Positions 41,975 to 51,194 are shown, counted from the stretch's first letter. The stretch: DNA of 64,000 nt from G963668605 sp963668605 (GCA_963668605.1 OY764903.1:7293660-7357659), one strand, 5' to 3'. The notes: generated by a model not told the origin, from the letters alone. Program-made: numbers and translations.

Positions 41975-43399
41975 ATGACAAGACGTGACTTTAGCCGAGG
42001 TTTCCTGGCCGCGCCTCTGCTCGCTTCCGCCGCCGCAGCCTCGAAGCGCCCAAACATCGTATTTATTCTGACCGACGATCAGGGTTACGGCGATGTGGCC
42101 GCTCACGGGAATCCCGTCATCAAGACTCCCAACCTGGACCGGCTGCACGCGGAAAGCGTGCGTTTCACCGACCATCATGCGAGCCCGACGTGCTCTCCCA
42201 CGCGCACGTCCCTGATGACGGGCCGGCACGAGTTCAAGTCTGGAGTCACGCACACGATTTTGGAACGCGAGCGTATGAGCCTCAAGTCGACTACGATCGC
42301 GCAGGTGCTCAAGTCCAGCGGTTACACGACGGGCATTTTCGGCAAGTGGCACCTCGGCGACGCCGCGCCGTACCAACCAGGACGCCGCGGCTTTGACGAA
42401 GTCTTCATCCATGGATGCGGCGGGATCGGCCAGAAGTATCCGGGCACGTGCAGCGACGCTCCCGGCAACTCGTACTTCGACCCGGCGATTCTGCACAACG
42501 GCGTCTTCGAGAAGACCAAGGGCTACTGCACCGACGTTTTCTTCGGGCAGGTAATTCGCTGGATGGATCAGAAACGCAAAGGTGGCGCGCCGTTTTTCGC
42601 CTACATCACGCCGAATGCGCCGCACGCGCCGCTCGACGTGCCGGAGAGCTACGAGGCGATGTATAAGAATCGCGGTCTCGACGAACGAACGGCCAAGTAT
42701 TTCGGGATGGTTACCAATATTGACGACAATCTCGGCAAGCTCCTGGGCAAGCTGAAAGAGTGGAGCATCGAGCGCGACACACTCGTCGTCTTCATGAGCG
42801 ACAACGGCGGAACCGGCGGCGTCAGAGTGTTCAACGCTGGCATGCGCGGGCAGAAGGGCACGCCGTATCAGGGCGGTACGCGCGCGATCAGTTTCTTCCG
42901 CTGGTCCGGTACTCTGAAGCCGGCCAGCGTCGACAGACTGACGGCGCACCTCGACTACTTCCCGACATTTGCCGAATTGGCCGGAGCAAAGCTCCCGGCG
43001 GGTCTCGCGCTCGACGGACGCAGCCTCGTTCCGCTGTTGCACAATCCCAGCGCTGCGTGGCCCGACCGTTATCTGTTCACGCACGTGGGCCGATGGGAGC
43101 ACGGCAAAGCAGCGGAATCCAAGTACGCCAAGTGCCGCGTGCGGAATGCGCGCTACAGCATGGTGAACATGGGTCCGAGTGAAAAGAACTGGGAACTGTA
43201 CGATCTGAGCAATGATCCGGGCGAAGCGAAGAATGTCATCGCGGCCAATCCGGAGATCGCAAAACAGATGGGTGCGGCCTACGACCGTTGGTGGGCGGAG
43301 ATTCTGCCGTGCCTTGAGAACGAGGATGCCGTGCCCCCTGCAGTTGCCCCCTACGAGGAGCTGTACAGGAAGCAGTTCGGCGGAAAGCCCGGCGCATAA
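41975..43399 (+). CDS. Tat-signalled sulfatase, divergent copy
   Basis: A 474-residue sulfatase. The Tat motif TRRDFSRGFL sits immediately at the N-terminus (residues 2-11). Catalytic features: IVFILTDDQGYGDVAAHG, signature CSPTR with formylglycine Cys73, FGKWHLGD and VFMSDNGGTGG. No Shine-Dalgarno sequence is visible before the ATG; the region is AT-rich (ATTATATATC) and the transcript may be short-leadered. It stands divergent to the two sulfatases at 39010-41876. Confidence 0.93.
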   Translation: MTRRDFSRGFLAAPLLASAAAASKRPNIVFILTDDQGYGDVAAHGNPVIKTPNLDRLHAESVRFTDHHASPTCSPTRTSLMTGRHEFKSGVTHTILERERMSLKSTTIAQVLKSSGYTTGIFGKWHLGDAAPYQPGRRGFDEVFIHGCGGIGQKYPGTCSDAPGNSYFDPAILHNGVFEKTKGYCTDVFFGQVIRWMDQKRKGGAPFFAYITPNAPHAPLDVPESYEAMYKNRGLDERTAKYFGMVTNIDDNLGKLLGKLKEWSIERDTLVVFMSDNGGTGGVRVFNAGMRGQKGTPYQGGTRAISFFRWSGTLKPASVDRLTAHLDYFPTFAELAGAKLPAGLALDGRSLVPLLHNPSAAWPDRYLFTHVGRWEHGKAAESKYAKCRVRNARYSMVNMGPSEKNWELYDLSNDPGEAKNVIAANPEIAKQMGAAYDRWWAEILPCLENEDAVPPAVAPYEELYRKQFGGKPGA

Positions 43400-43533
43400 C
43401 AACGCGCAGCGTAGTACCAGGCACCTTACATTTTTTTACGGAAATGCCCTAACCCCGCGACAAGTTTGTCCGATATGGGTTGAGTAGGATGTGGCCAGGG
43501 CAGTAACGGCCGCTCGAAACAGGGAGAACCATC

Positions 43534-44661
43534 TTGCGTAACACCCAAGTAGCGGTCTTTGCGGGCTTCGACAGGAGCGCGATGGACGTCGTCAGTATCC
43601 CGCTGCCGGGGCGCCGCGAAGAGGATTGCGAGCATTTTGTGACGTTGCGCAATCTGGGCGGCACGGCCCCGCGCGCGATGGTTGAGAGTCTGGCCTCGGT
43701 CCTCAAGGAAAAAAAAGCTGCGATCGTTCTGCAATCGATCGTCGGCGATTGCACGCTGTACGCGGAGACCATGCAGGCGCTGCGCGAAGTGTTTGGAGAA
43801 ATTGCCTGGCCTGTGATGTGGCTGGGTGGGGCCGAAGGCGTGGTCAGCGGCATTCAGGTCCACGCAGTCAGCGGTATGGCCGTCACGCCGATCCTCTGGA
43901 ATGGCGCCGTGGCCGGCACGTCTTACCACGACGCTTACGCCAGATACTGCGTACTGGGCGGATTGCATGCCTCCGATCTTTCACTGCCACGGCCGCAACA
44001 GACGCGCGAAGTTTTTGAGCGCATGAAGGCTGTGCTCGAAAACGAGGGGATGGATTTTAACTGCGTTGCGCGCACATGGCTCTACCCGTCCGATATCCTT
44101 GCCTGGTACGGCGATTTCAATGCGTCGCGCAGCCGGTTCTTCGAGGAGTGCGTGGCAGGACAACGCTTTATGCCGGCCAGCACCGGCATTGGGGTGCCGA
44201 ATCCCTACGGCGCGGCTTTGATCGCCGGAGCCTTGGCGATGCAGCCAATCCAGGCGGATGTGCGGATGACTCCCGTGGCTTCGCCCCTGCAATGCGCGGC
44301 GATCGACTACAAGAGTTCTTTCAGCCGCGCCGTAGAGATCGATCACGCCGGCATGCGCAAGTTGTATGTGTCGGGCACCGCCAGCATTGAACCCCAGGGC
44401 CGTACCGCCCATGTGGGCGATATAGAGAAACAGATTTACCTGACGATGAACGTGGTGCAGGCGATTCTGACATCGCGCTCGATGGATTGGAATCACGTGA
44501 CCCGCGGCATCGCCTACGCACCCGACCCGGCCACCGAGGCTCTCTTCGAGCAATGCTGCGAGCGGCTGGGATTACGCGACCTGCCGGTACTTTGGGCCCA
44601 GGCCGATATTTGCCGCGACGATCTGCTCTTTGAAATCGAAGTGGCTGCCGCCCGCGGCTAA
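43534..44661 (+). CDS. Rid/YjgF-like two-domain protein (chorismatase-like architecture)
   Basis: A 375-residue protein. The C-terminal third (about 250-375) reads as a Rid-family domain: KLYVSGTASIEPQGRTAHVG, DIEKQIYLTMNVVQAIL, and the end ADICRDDLLFEIEVAA. The N-terminal part is a degenerate relative of the same fold. This layout is that of FkbO/Hyg5/XanB2-like chorismatases, but I cannot verify their catalytic residues. It begins with TTG at 43534, supported by GGGAG eight bases upstream. No signal peptide. It lies alone after a sulfatase, 134 bases away, and is convergent to the mutarotase gene. Confidence 0.7.
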   Translation: MRNTQVAVFAGFDRSAMDVVSIPLPGRREEDCEHFVTLRNLGGTAPRAMVESLASVLKEKKAAIVLQSIVGDCTLYAETMQALREVFGEIAWPVMWLGGAEGVVSGIQVHAVSGMAVTPILWNGAVAGTSYHDAYARYCVLGGLHASDLSLPRPQQTREVFERMKAVLENEGMDFNCVARTWLYPSDILAWYGDFNASRSRFFEECVAGQRFMPASTGIGVPNPYGAALIAGALAMQPIQADVRMTPVASPLQCAAIDYKSSFSRAVEIDHAGMRKLYVSGTASIEPQGRTAHVGDIEKQIYLTMNVVQAILTSRSMDWNHVTRGIAYAPDPATEALFEQCCERLGLRDLPVLWAQADICRDDLLFEIEVAAARG

Positions 44662-44681
44662 TTGCGCACTCGGATGGCGCG

Positions 44682-45005
44682 TCAATCCGTGTGGAAGACC
44701 TCTTCCATTTCAGCCCACCATTCGCCTGGCTTGCGCGTCTCGAGCGGATGTTGCATCGGCTCCATGATGGCCCACCATTCCTGTGTCTTCGGATCCGCGG
44801 CCATCTTCGCCATGTCGGCCGCGTAGTCCGTGCCGTGATACTCGAAGTAGCCGAACATAATGCCGTCCTTGAGATAGATCGAGTAATTGCGCATGTTACA
44901 CTGCCGGATCATGTCGAGGATCTCCGGCCAGACCGCCGCGTGGTAACTCCGATACTTCTTCTCGGCTTCGGGCCGGAGCCGGATCATGGAACCAAATCGC
45001 CGCAT
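44682..45005 (-). CDS. rhaM: L-rhamnose mutarotase family protein
   Basis: A 107-residue RhaM/YiiL-type protein, the normal size for the family. Seen: the N-terminal RRFGSMIRLRPEAEKKYRSY, the His in YHAAVWPEI, SIYLKDGIMFGYFEYHG and a C-terminal WWAIMEPMQHPLE with the conserved Trp pair. It would interconvert the alpha and beta anomers of L-rhamnose or a related L-sugar. Start: ATG at 45005 with GGGAG before it. A TAACGTTA-type box lies in its leader at 45026-45041, suggesting LacI control together with the 52 kb sugar genes. Confidence 0.88.
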   Translation of the reverse strand: MRRFGSMIRLRPEAEKKYRSYHAAVWPEILDMIRQCNMRNYSIYLKDGIMFGYFEYHGTDYAADMAKMAADPKTQEWWAIMEPMQHPLETRKPGEWWAEMEEVFHTD

Positions 45006-45025
45006 GTATATTCTCCCGTGTTCGT

Positions 45026-45041
45026 TAACGTTATAGTAAAA
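45026..45041. promoter_or_regulatory. LacI-type candidate operator, mutarotase copy
   Basis: TAACGTTATAGTAAAA matches 52309-52324 at 15 of 16 bases. The centre TAACGTTA is a perfect palindrome with the CG step typical of LacI-family sites. It lies 20 bases before the mutarotase ATG. Confidence 0.5.
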
Positions 45042-45094
45042 TGAACTCCCATCGTAGTCGGAGCGCTTGCAACCTGTCAACCCGATTCCGGCGC

Positions 45095-45124
45095 TTGACA
45101 CGGCAAATTCTATCTCGCTACAGT
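45095..45124 (+). promoter_or_regulatory. Candidate promoter for the small membrane protein
   Basis: TTGACA at 45095-45100 and TACAGT at 45119-45124, 18 bases apart, on the strand of the gene at 45201. Confidence 0.4.
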
Positions 45125-45200
45125 TATCGCTTCATGCCTATGAATGCCGCCCCGCTCTATCCGGCCGCGCCGGGTGGTATCTTCGGGTAAGGAACTTGTA

Positions 45201-45431
45201 ATGGAAAAAGAACATCAAGTTGTGCCGATCTGGTTTTTCATTGGTTTGCTGCTGACCGTCTACGGGATCATCATTCTCGGTAGCGGCCTCTACTCACTGG
45301 TGCAACCGGCGGAACGCACCGTTGTGCTGGCCAATCTGCACGCCGATGTCTGGTGGGGCGCCCTCATGCTGGTGCTTGGTCTGTTTTACACGATCAAGTT
45401 CCGACCATCCGCGGCGGCGGCAAGCAAATGA
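45201..45431 (+). CDS. Small two-helix membrane protein
   Basis: A 76-residue protein with two hydrophobic helices (about residues 8-31 and 47-66) joined by a loop, short charged N-terminus MEKEHQ. Family not recognised. The ATG at 45201 has AAGGAA eight bases before it and fits the membrane topology better than earlier starts. It lies 53 bases before the LacI gene on the same strand; the direct repeats at 45430-45455 overlap its end. Confidence 0.75.
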   Translation: MEKEHQVVPIWFFIGLLLTVYGIIILGSGLYSLVQPAERTVVLANLHADVWWGALMLVLGLFYTIKFRPSAAAASK

Positions 45432-45455
45432 ACGTTTGTTTGAAACGAACGTTTG
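45430..45455. promoter_or_regulatory. Two AACGTT-centred repeats before the LacI gene
   Basis: GAACGTTTG occurs at 45430-45438 and again at 45447-45455, 17 bases apart start to start, inside GAAACGAACGTTTGAA-like dyad sequence. The AACGTT centre is the same as in the boxes at 45026 and 52309. Probable autoregulation sites of the LacI gene, whose ATG is 30 bases away. Confidence 0.5.
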
Positions 45456-45484
45456 AATCGTTTTCGGGGGTGGCATAAACTACT

Positions 45485-46501
45485 ATGGCTGTTCGCATGA
45501 AGGACATTGCGCGGGATCTGGGCGTCTCCGTCGTGACGGTGTCCAAAGTTCTTCGCAATCACAGTGACATCGGCGCCGAGACACGCGAGCGCGTGCTCAA
45601 GCGCATGAAGGAGCTGAACTACCGTCCCAACCTGGCTGCGCGGGCGCTGGTCACGGGACGAACCAACACGCTGGGTCTGGTGGTGCCGGACCTGGTCCAT
45701 CCCTTCTTTGCCGAAGTGGCCAAGGGACTGTCGCACGTGCTGCGCAAGAAGGGCTACAGCCTGCTGATCTCCTCGGCCGAGGGAGATGCCGAACTGGAGA
45801 AGCAGGAGATCGAGCAACTGATGGCGCGCCGCGTGGATGCGCTCATCGTTGCTTCGACGCAGTGGACCGTCGAGAGCTTCCGCCGCGTGGAAGAGCAGAA
45901 GATTCCCTACATCCTGATTGACCGCCGCTTTGTCGGATTGCAGGCGAACTTCGTCGGCGTGGATGACGAAGCCGCCGGAGCGCTGGCCGTCGAGCATCTG
46001 ATCGAGCAAGGCTGCCGTAGAATCGCACACGTGCGCGGCCCGGAAGTCAGTACGGCCATCGGGCGCGTCGAAGGCTACAAGCGCGCTCTCGCGAATCGGG
46101 GGCTCTCACCGTTGCCGGGATTCATTGTTGCCGGCAAATCCGCCGACGACCGCGGCGACCTGAGCGGTTACGACGCGATGCGCCAGTTGTTGCGTCTCGA
46201 TCCGCGTCCCGACGGCGTTTTTTGTTATAACGACCCGATGGCGATGGGTGTGATCAAAGCGATTCTCGATGCCGGGCTGCGCGTGCCGCGTGACATCGCT
46301 GTGATCGGCTGCGGCAATGTTGTGTATGCCGAACTGTTGCGCGTGCCCCTGTCGAGTATCGATCAGGATAGCGCGGCCATTGGAGAGCGCGCCGCGAAGA
46401 TGGCGCTCAGCCTGGTGGACGCGAAGACGCCGGTACGACCGAGGACGGTTCTGCTCGAACCGAAATTGGTAGTGCGGGAATCGAGCCGGCGCAAAACGTA
46501 A
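45485..46501 (+). CDS. LacI-family transcription regulator
   Basis: A 338-residue LacI-type regulator. The N-terminal helix-turn-helix is MKDIARDLGVSVVTVSKVL (residues 5-23) with hinge helix YRPNLAARAL, followed by the periplasmic-binding-protein-like effector domain (TLGLVVPDLVHPFFAEVAKG, VDALIVAS, FVGVDDEAAGALAVEHL, DGVFCYNDPMAMGVIKAI). It would bind a sugar effector. It lies among L-sugar genes, divergent neighbours being the mutarotase and cupin/ManC operons; the AACGTT-type boxes in front of it, of the mutarotase and of the epimerase/dehydrogenase pair are its likely targets. Confidence 0.95.
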   Translation: MAVRMKDIARDLGVSVVTVSKVLRNHSDIGAETRERVLKRMKELNYRPNLAARALVTGRTNTLGLVVPDLVHPFFAEVAKGLSHVLRKKGYSLLISSAEGDAELEKQEIEQLMARRVDALIVASTQWTVESFRRVEEQKIPYILIDRRFVGLQANFVGVDDEAAGALAVEHLIEQGCRRIAHVRGPEVSTAIGRVEGYKRALANRGLSPLPGFIVAGKSADDRGDLSGYDAMRQLLRLDPRPDGVFCYNDPMAMGVIKAILDAGLRVPRDIAVIGCGNVVYAELLRVPLSSIDQDSAAIGERAAKMALSLVDAKTPVRPRTVLLEPKLVVRESSRRKT

Positions 46502-46513
46502 GTCCAGCGCGTT

Positions 46514-46855
46514 TCAAAGACCGCCGGTGGCAATGCCCCAATAGAAAAAGCGTAGCGGCCCCGCGACCACGACAGGCCGATGCGGAACGCCGGGTGGTAT
46601 CGCTAGAAAATCGCCGGGTGCGATCTCATACGTCTCGTCGCCTGCGATGTAGCGGGCGCGGCCTTCCAGCACGAAGTAGTTTTCGTACATCGTGGGATGG
46701 CTGTGCAGTTCCACCACATCGCTTTCGTGGAGCGTTGCGACGGCGACCTGAGTCACGTCCGGCAATATGCCGCCGCGCAGAATCACGCGCTTCTGGGTAC
46801 CGTGGCTGGTCGCCTCCGGCGCGCACTGATCCGCTTTGATGAAGACGGCTTTCAT
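46514..46855 (-). CDS. Cupin-domain protein
   Basis: A 113-residue single-domain cupin. Metal-binding motif 1 is HSHPTMYENYFVLEGRA, motif 2 is APGDFLAIPPGVPHRP, with the His/His/Glu/His ligands in place. Start chosen at 46855, where the ATG overlaps the ManC stop (ATGA). As the last gene of the operon FKP-ManC-cupin it could act on a sugar or nucleotide sugar; the real role is unknown. Confidence 0.88.
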   Translation of the reverse strand: MKAVFIKADQCAPEATSHGTQKRVILRGGILPDVTQVAVATLHESDVVELHSHPTMYENYFVLEGRARYIAGDETYEIAPGDFLAIPPGVPHRPVVVAGPLRFFYWGIATGGL

Positions 46856-47946
46856 GCGTACTTCGGACCGAAACGCTCGCCAATCTGGCGGTGCAGTTCC
46901 TTGACCGCCTCGGCTTGATCGGCGCGGCAGACCAGCGTCGCGTCTGGCGTGTGTATGATGATCAAATCCTCGCAGCCGATGGCAGCGATGAGATGGGACG
47001 GGTCGCTCGAAGCGACCAGCGTATTCGCGGATTGCAGCAGCAGGCAGCGTTCCGCGGCGATCGCATTGCCCTGGCTGTCGCTCTGGCAGGTCTTTGCGAA
47101 AGTCGGCCACGAACCGACATCGAGCCACTCGAGTTGCATCGGGATGCCTGCGACGCGCACACTGGCGTCGCGCGAGGCCGGCTCCATCACGGCGTAATCG
47201 ACGCTCACTTTTTTCAATGCGGGATAGACTTCTTCGAGGACCGCATCGCGCCGTTCCGTCTCCCAGGCGGCGGCGATTTTCTCCATGCCTGCGTAATTCT
47301 CCGGCGTGTAGCGGCGGATGCAGTCGAGCAGCGTCGAAGCGCGCCAGACAAACATGCCGCTGTTCCAGAGATAGCGTTCGGGGCCCGCGGCGAAATACTC
47401 GCCGGCCGTTTCGGCTTTGGGCTTTTCGTGAAACTGGCGCACGACGCGCGCGCTGCCGCTGATGGCGTCGCCGAGTTCGAGATAGCCGTAGCCCGTGGCG
47501 GGTCCGGTGGGAGCGACACCGAAGGTGACCAGAGTGTCCGGATACTGCTCCACCAGTTCGAAGCCGGAGGCGATGATCTCTCGAAACTTTTCGGCGGGCT
47601 CGACGAGGTGATCGGCGGTAAAAACGGCGATGACCGCATCGGGGTCGTGTCTGGCGATTACAGCGGCACTATAGCCGACGGCGTTCAGTGTGTCGCGCCC
47701 GGCGGGCTCGCCGAGGAAGCGTTCATTGGTCCAACCGGCCAGGCCGTCGACGATCACGCCGCGGTGCCGCTCGGCAGCGCAGACGAAGCGGCATTCTTCG
47801 GCGACAAGTCCTTCGAGCCGGTCCGCAGCGATCTGCAGCAGACTTCGGCCTCCGATGAACGGGATCAATTGTTTGGGTGTCGTTCCGCGGCTCATCGGCC
47901 AAAGCCGAATGCCGGAACCGCCGGCGAGGATTAGGGCGTAGCGCAT
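46852..47946 (-). CDS. manC: Mannose-1-phosphate guanylyltransferase
   Basis: A 364-residue nucleotidyltransferase making GDP-D-mannose from mannose 1-phosphate and GTP. The GTP-binding loop is LILAGGSGIRLWPMSRG with the TPKQLIPF signature (an Ile replaces the more usual Thr after SG); FLGEPAGRDTLNAVGY, FTADHLVEP and the later WLDVGSWPTF follow. The C-terminal isomerase cupin of long ManC types is missing, but a separate cupin follows with an ATGA overlap. It would supply the substrate for the GDP-mannose 3,5-epimerase-like enzyme encoded upstream. Confidence 0.93.
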   Translation of the reverse strand: MRYALILAGGSGIRLWPMSRGTTPKQLIPFIGGRSLLQIAADRLEGLVAEECRFVCAAERHRGVIVDGLAGWTNERFLGEPAGRDTLNAVGYSAAVIARHDPDAVIAVFTADHLVEPAEKFREIIASGFELVEQYPDTLVTFGVAPTGPATGYGYLELGDAISGSARVVRQFHEKPKAETAGEYFAAGPERYLWNSGMFVWRASTLLDCIRRYTPENYAGMEKIAAAWETERRDAVLEEVYPALKKVSVDYAVMEPASRDASVRVAGIPMQLEWLDVGSWPTFAKTCQSDSQGNAIAAERCLLLQSANTLVASSDPSHLIAAIGCEDLIIIHTPDATLVCRADQAEAVKELHRQIGERFGPKYA

Positions 47947-48000
47947 CGTTAATTTATTATTATCCGCGAACTATTCTCGATCTGGCGCACTTCTGAATGT

Positions 48001-48038
48001 GCCGGGTCTGGGGGCCCGGCGCGGTCCGGGGGGACCGC
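48001..48038. repeat. Two consecutive GC-rich hairpins
   Basis: GCCGGG...CCCGGC (48001-48020) and GCGGTCC-GGGG-GGACCGC (48021-48038) stand in the 104-base gap between the FKP stop and the ManC start. They could pause transcription or protect the RNA within the operon; there is no T-run for a full terminator. Confidence 0.55.
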
Positions 48039-48050
48039 CTTCCGGGCGAA

Positions 48051-51000
48051 CTAACAGGTGGTTACTTCGAGCCCGGCATGATTGATCTCGAAGTCGAAGA
48101 AGCGCGAGCGTTCATTGAGCGGTTCTCGCTCGAGCATCTCGCGCACCAACGCGGCATCGCGCGGCGACTTACAGATCATCAACAGGAATCCGCCGCTGCC
48201 GGCGCCGGAGATTCTCATGCCGTGGACATGCGGCCGCACGCGGCTGAGCAGCGATTCGATCTCGTCGTTGGTCACATCGCCGCAGAGCCGCTTTTGCAGC
48301 TCCCACGCGGCGTTGACGGAATGGCCGAACGCCGCGGCGTCCTTGCGTGCCATCGCATCCGCGACGCAGCTCGCAACCAAATGCTCTTCGGCGAGTGCGG
48401 CCATGATCGCGCGGTTGCGATTCAGATAGCCGCCCACCACCTGTTGCAGGATGTTCTTTGCGAGCCGCGTGATGCCGGTGTAGTAGAGCAGCGTCGCGCC
48501 TCCGTTGGCCTTCGGGTCGATCAGATCGTCGGGTACATAGTGAATGCGCGGGTCCGGAAAGAATCCCGGCGCGGTGTGCGTGATCTTCGAACCGCCAACG
48601 CCGCCGCCGATCTGGTCCTGCCAACCGCCGCCGGTTGTCAACGCCTGCTCCAGGCGCAGCACGTCGTGGAATAGCTCGCGCTGATCGGGTTTGCGTCCCA
48701 TCATGCGCCGCAGAACGGCCATGATCACCGCACCGAGGATGCTGGATGTTCCGAGCCCGCTGCCTTTCGGTATGCCGACCAACGTCGTGAGTTCAATTCC
48801 GCCGCCGAACTCTTTCAGCATTTCGGCGAGTGTGATGCCTTTGCGCCAATCTGCCATTTCGGGATCGAAACCGGAAATGGCGAGCGCGGCCTTGGCGAGC
48901 GCAAAGCGATCTTCCGGGCGGCGATAGTCGAGCAGTTCCGCGAGCGTTGTGATCTCGAGATGGCGGCCGCCGTCGATGGAGCCGAGCCGTATCACTGGCT
49001 CTTCGGTCACGCGGCAATAGCAGTGGATTGGCGGCTGGCCATTCAGATTCACGGCAACGTTGGCGACATCGCCGCCGAATTCCAGCGTGTAGGGAGGCGT
49101 GTCGGTCCATCCGCCGCCGAGTTCGATGCGTGCGGGTCCGCGTCCCCAAATGGTCTCGCCGTCCCGCAGTGAATTGTGCGGACGAACGACGGCGCGCAGT
49201 GAACTGGCCAGGATCGCATCGCTGAGGCGCTCGAACGTCAACGCCTTCAGGCGCGTGGTCCAGGCTCCCACCGTGATCTCGGGCCGCGGTGCCAGGCCGA
49301 GCGGCTCGAGCCACGCGGCCACTTCCGTCGTGAGCTGCGCCGAGAGTTCGGGCAGCAGGTCGCACAGAAGCCGCGATTCGCTCGCGGCGATTTGTTGGAG
49401 CGCGCAAGCGAGCGAATGAATGATGCGGCAGAGTACGAAATTCTCCATGCCTCCGGCGCCCTCTTCGGCAACATGGACGTGGGCATGGGCGAGGATGCCG
49501 GCAACGCAGGCCGATGGCTCCGCCGTGTGCGCAAGAGCGAAGGCCAGATCGTCGGCGCAGAAGCGGCTCTCAACCTGGAACAGGCGCGGGATCGAGCGCA
49601 GTAAGGTTTTCGCACGGATGCGGGCGCGGCGCTCGTGAAATGCAGTCTGGTCCGCGAGCAAAGCGATCTCAGCCGCACTGTAGCGTTCCGCCGCGAGAAA
49701 GGCCTGCTTCTGAGCGGGCGTCGCGTGGCCGGCGTCAAACATCCAAAGCCAGTTGCGGTAGCTGTCGTGCCCGCTCCCAGCGGGGAACACGCGCGCATCC
49801 CAGAGTGAGCGTTTGTTCGCTGGAATGCTCGCGTCCCAAACATCTTCCGGAGCAGCGCCGGTCTTGGCGAGCCAGTCGAGTACCGGGATTCCGCAAAACA
49901 GCGCACCGTTGGCGACGCTGTCCTTGAACGCATCGCGCGCTCCATAGCAGCGCACGAACCAGCGCTCCTCGCCCTGCGGGTTCTTGCCCAGGAGTGTGTC
50001 GAGACACGCCTCGGCCGGGAATTCGAGAGGCGCGTCGATTGCGGCGCCCACCACGACGTTGCCGCCGCCGAGCGTGAGTTGCGCACCGATCGTGCAGCCC
50101 TCCACCCATGAGTTGGAGCCGTTCACGCTGCCGCCGTCGCGTATCTCGTTGTCGACCAGCAGGCAATTGCCGGCGGGCGCCGCGCCCGTATCCTGCTGCA
50201 CGAGAGCGAGACCGCTGTCGACCAACTGGCGCGTGGAACCGAAGTGCAGAAAGCTGCATCGCGGGAGCATCCGGACGTGCAACGGAACTGCGTTGAGCGT
50301 GTCGAAGAAGCCGCGCAATTCCGCATCGCTCCACTTGGCGCCGCTGGCGCGTGCGGACTGGATGTAGTGTTCGGGCGTGGATTCGGAGCCCATGGCGCAG
50401 CAGATCTCGCGATACAGATCGACCCCATTGGCCAGCACGGCGCGCATCGTCGCACCATCGCTGAGATCGAAGGCGCGCAGAAACGCGGCCGCCGCCGCTG
50501 CGTCGAAACTCATCACGCCGATGTCGAGCGCCGTCTTTCCGGAACGGTTCATGGCGCCCGTGCGTTTCTGTTCCGCGATTGAGGGCTTCTGCAGATAGAG
50601 GCGCGCCACGCCGCTCGTCGAGGTGCAAAACACTCCGTGGCGGGAAGCCTCCTCCGGACTCGCATAACAGCCCAATGCCGTCATGCCCGGCGCGGAGAAA
50701 TCGACGCTTGAGCTATCGAAGCGGTTGAGCGCATCGCCCGATGTGACGATTACCTGGCCTTCGCCGGGAGCCCCGGCGGGCAGCGCCATGAAGGCGGGTG
50801 CGAGCAGATCGAAGAGCGTCGTGCCCAAGGCGCTGCTGCTTTCGCCGGGCACGGGAACGAAGATCTTTCCGCAGGGTCCGTAGGCCGGCAGCCGTTTCGA
50901 GTCGCCGCCGGCATGAATGATCAGGATGCGCAGACGGCGCAGGACCTCTTCGCCGGAGCCGCCGCTGTTGCGCTCCGTGCGTTCGAGACCGATGATCCTG

Positions 51001-51194
51001 TTGAGGCAGTAAAGCGTGCTGCCGCCGCTGCCGATGCGCTTGCCTTCGGGATCAGCGACTACGAGCGAATGGCGCACCTGGGTAAGGTGTCCCATCCGGC
51101 GGCGCAAATCCAATTGGATTTCGTAAGCCTCGGCCTGGGTCTCGTTGGACGCTGTGACAATCAGATAGTCCCAGCCGTCCGGCATCCTGTTCAT
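48051..51194 (-). CDS. fkp: Bifunctional L-fucokinase/fucose-1-phosphate guanylyltransferase
   Basis: A 1047-residue Fkp-type protein. The N-terminal half carries the guanylyltransferase region (KRIGSGGSTLYCLNRI, HAGGDSKRLPAYGPCGKIFV) and a beta-helix-like stretch (WVEGCTIGAQLTLGGGNVVV). The C-terminal third is a GHMP kinase: RIELGGGWTDTPPYTLEFGG, the ATP motif PKGSGLGTSSILGA, GGGWQDQIGGGVGG and ISGAGSGGFLL. It would convert free L-fucose (or a related L-sugar) to GDP-L-fucose. Start at 51194: AGGA before it; earlier in-frame codons lie in the preceding gene. It follows the epimerase gene after 20 bases. Confidence 0.93.
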   Translation of the reverse strand: MNRMPDGWDYLIVTASNETQAEAYEIQLDLRRRMGHLTQVRHSLVVADPEGKRIGSGGSTLYCLNRIIGLERTERNSGGSGEEVLRRLRILIIHAGGDSKRLPAYGPCGKIFVPVPGESSSALGTTLFDLLAPAFMALPAGAPGEGQVIVTSGDALNRFDSSSVDFSAPGMTALGCYASPEEASRHGVFCTSTSGVARLYLQKPSIAEQKRTGAMNRSGKTALDIGVMSFDAAAAAAFLRAFDLSDGATMRAVLANGVDLYREICCAMGSESTPEHYIQSARASGAKWSDAELRGFFDTLNAVPLHVRMLPRCSFLHFGSTRQLVDSGLALVQQDTGAAPAGNCLLVDNEIRDGGSVNGSNSWVEGCTIGAQLTLGGGNVVVGAAIDAPLEFPAEACLDTLLGKNPQGEERWFVRCYGARDAFKDSVANGALFCGIPVLDWLAKTGAAPEDVWDASIPANKRSLWDARVFPAGSGHDSYRNWLWMFDAGHATPAQKQAFLAAERYSAAEIALLADQTAFHERRARIRAKTLLRSIPRLFQVESRFCADDLAFALAHTAEPSACVAGILAHAHVHVAEEGAGGMENFVLCRIIHSLACALQQIAASESRLLCDLLPELSAQLTTEVAAWLEPLGLAPRPEITVGAWTTRLKALTFERLSDAILASSLRAVVRPHNSLRDGETIWGRGPARIELGGGWTDTPPYTLEFGGDVANVAVNLNGQPPIHCYCRVTEEPVIRLGSIDGGRHLEITTLAELLDYRRPEDRFALAKAALAISGFDPEMADWRKGITLAEMLKEFGGGIELTTLVGIPKGSGLGTSSILGAVIMAVLRRMMGRKPDQRELFHDVLRLEQALTTGGGWQDQIGGGVGGSKITHTAPGFFPDPRIHYVPDDLIDPKANGGATLLYYTGITRLAKNILQQVVGGYLNRNRAIMAALAEEHLVASCVADAMARKDAAAFGHSVNAAWELQKRLCGDVTNDEIESLLSRVRPHVHGMRISGAGSGGFLLMICKSPRDAALVREMLEREPLNERSRFFDFEINHAGLEVTTC

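Noticed and set aside
41948..41976. TTGGAC and TACTAT as promoter of the sulfatase at 41975
   Set aside because: The -10 would overlap the ATG.
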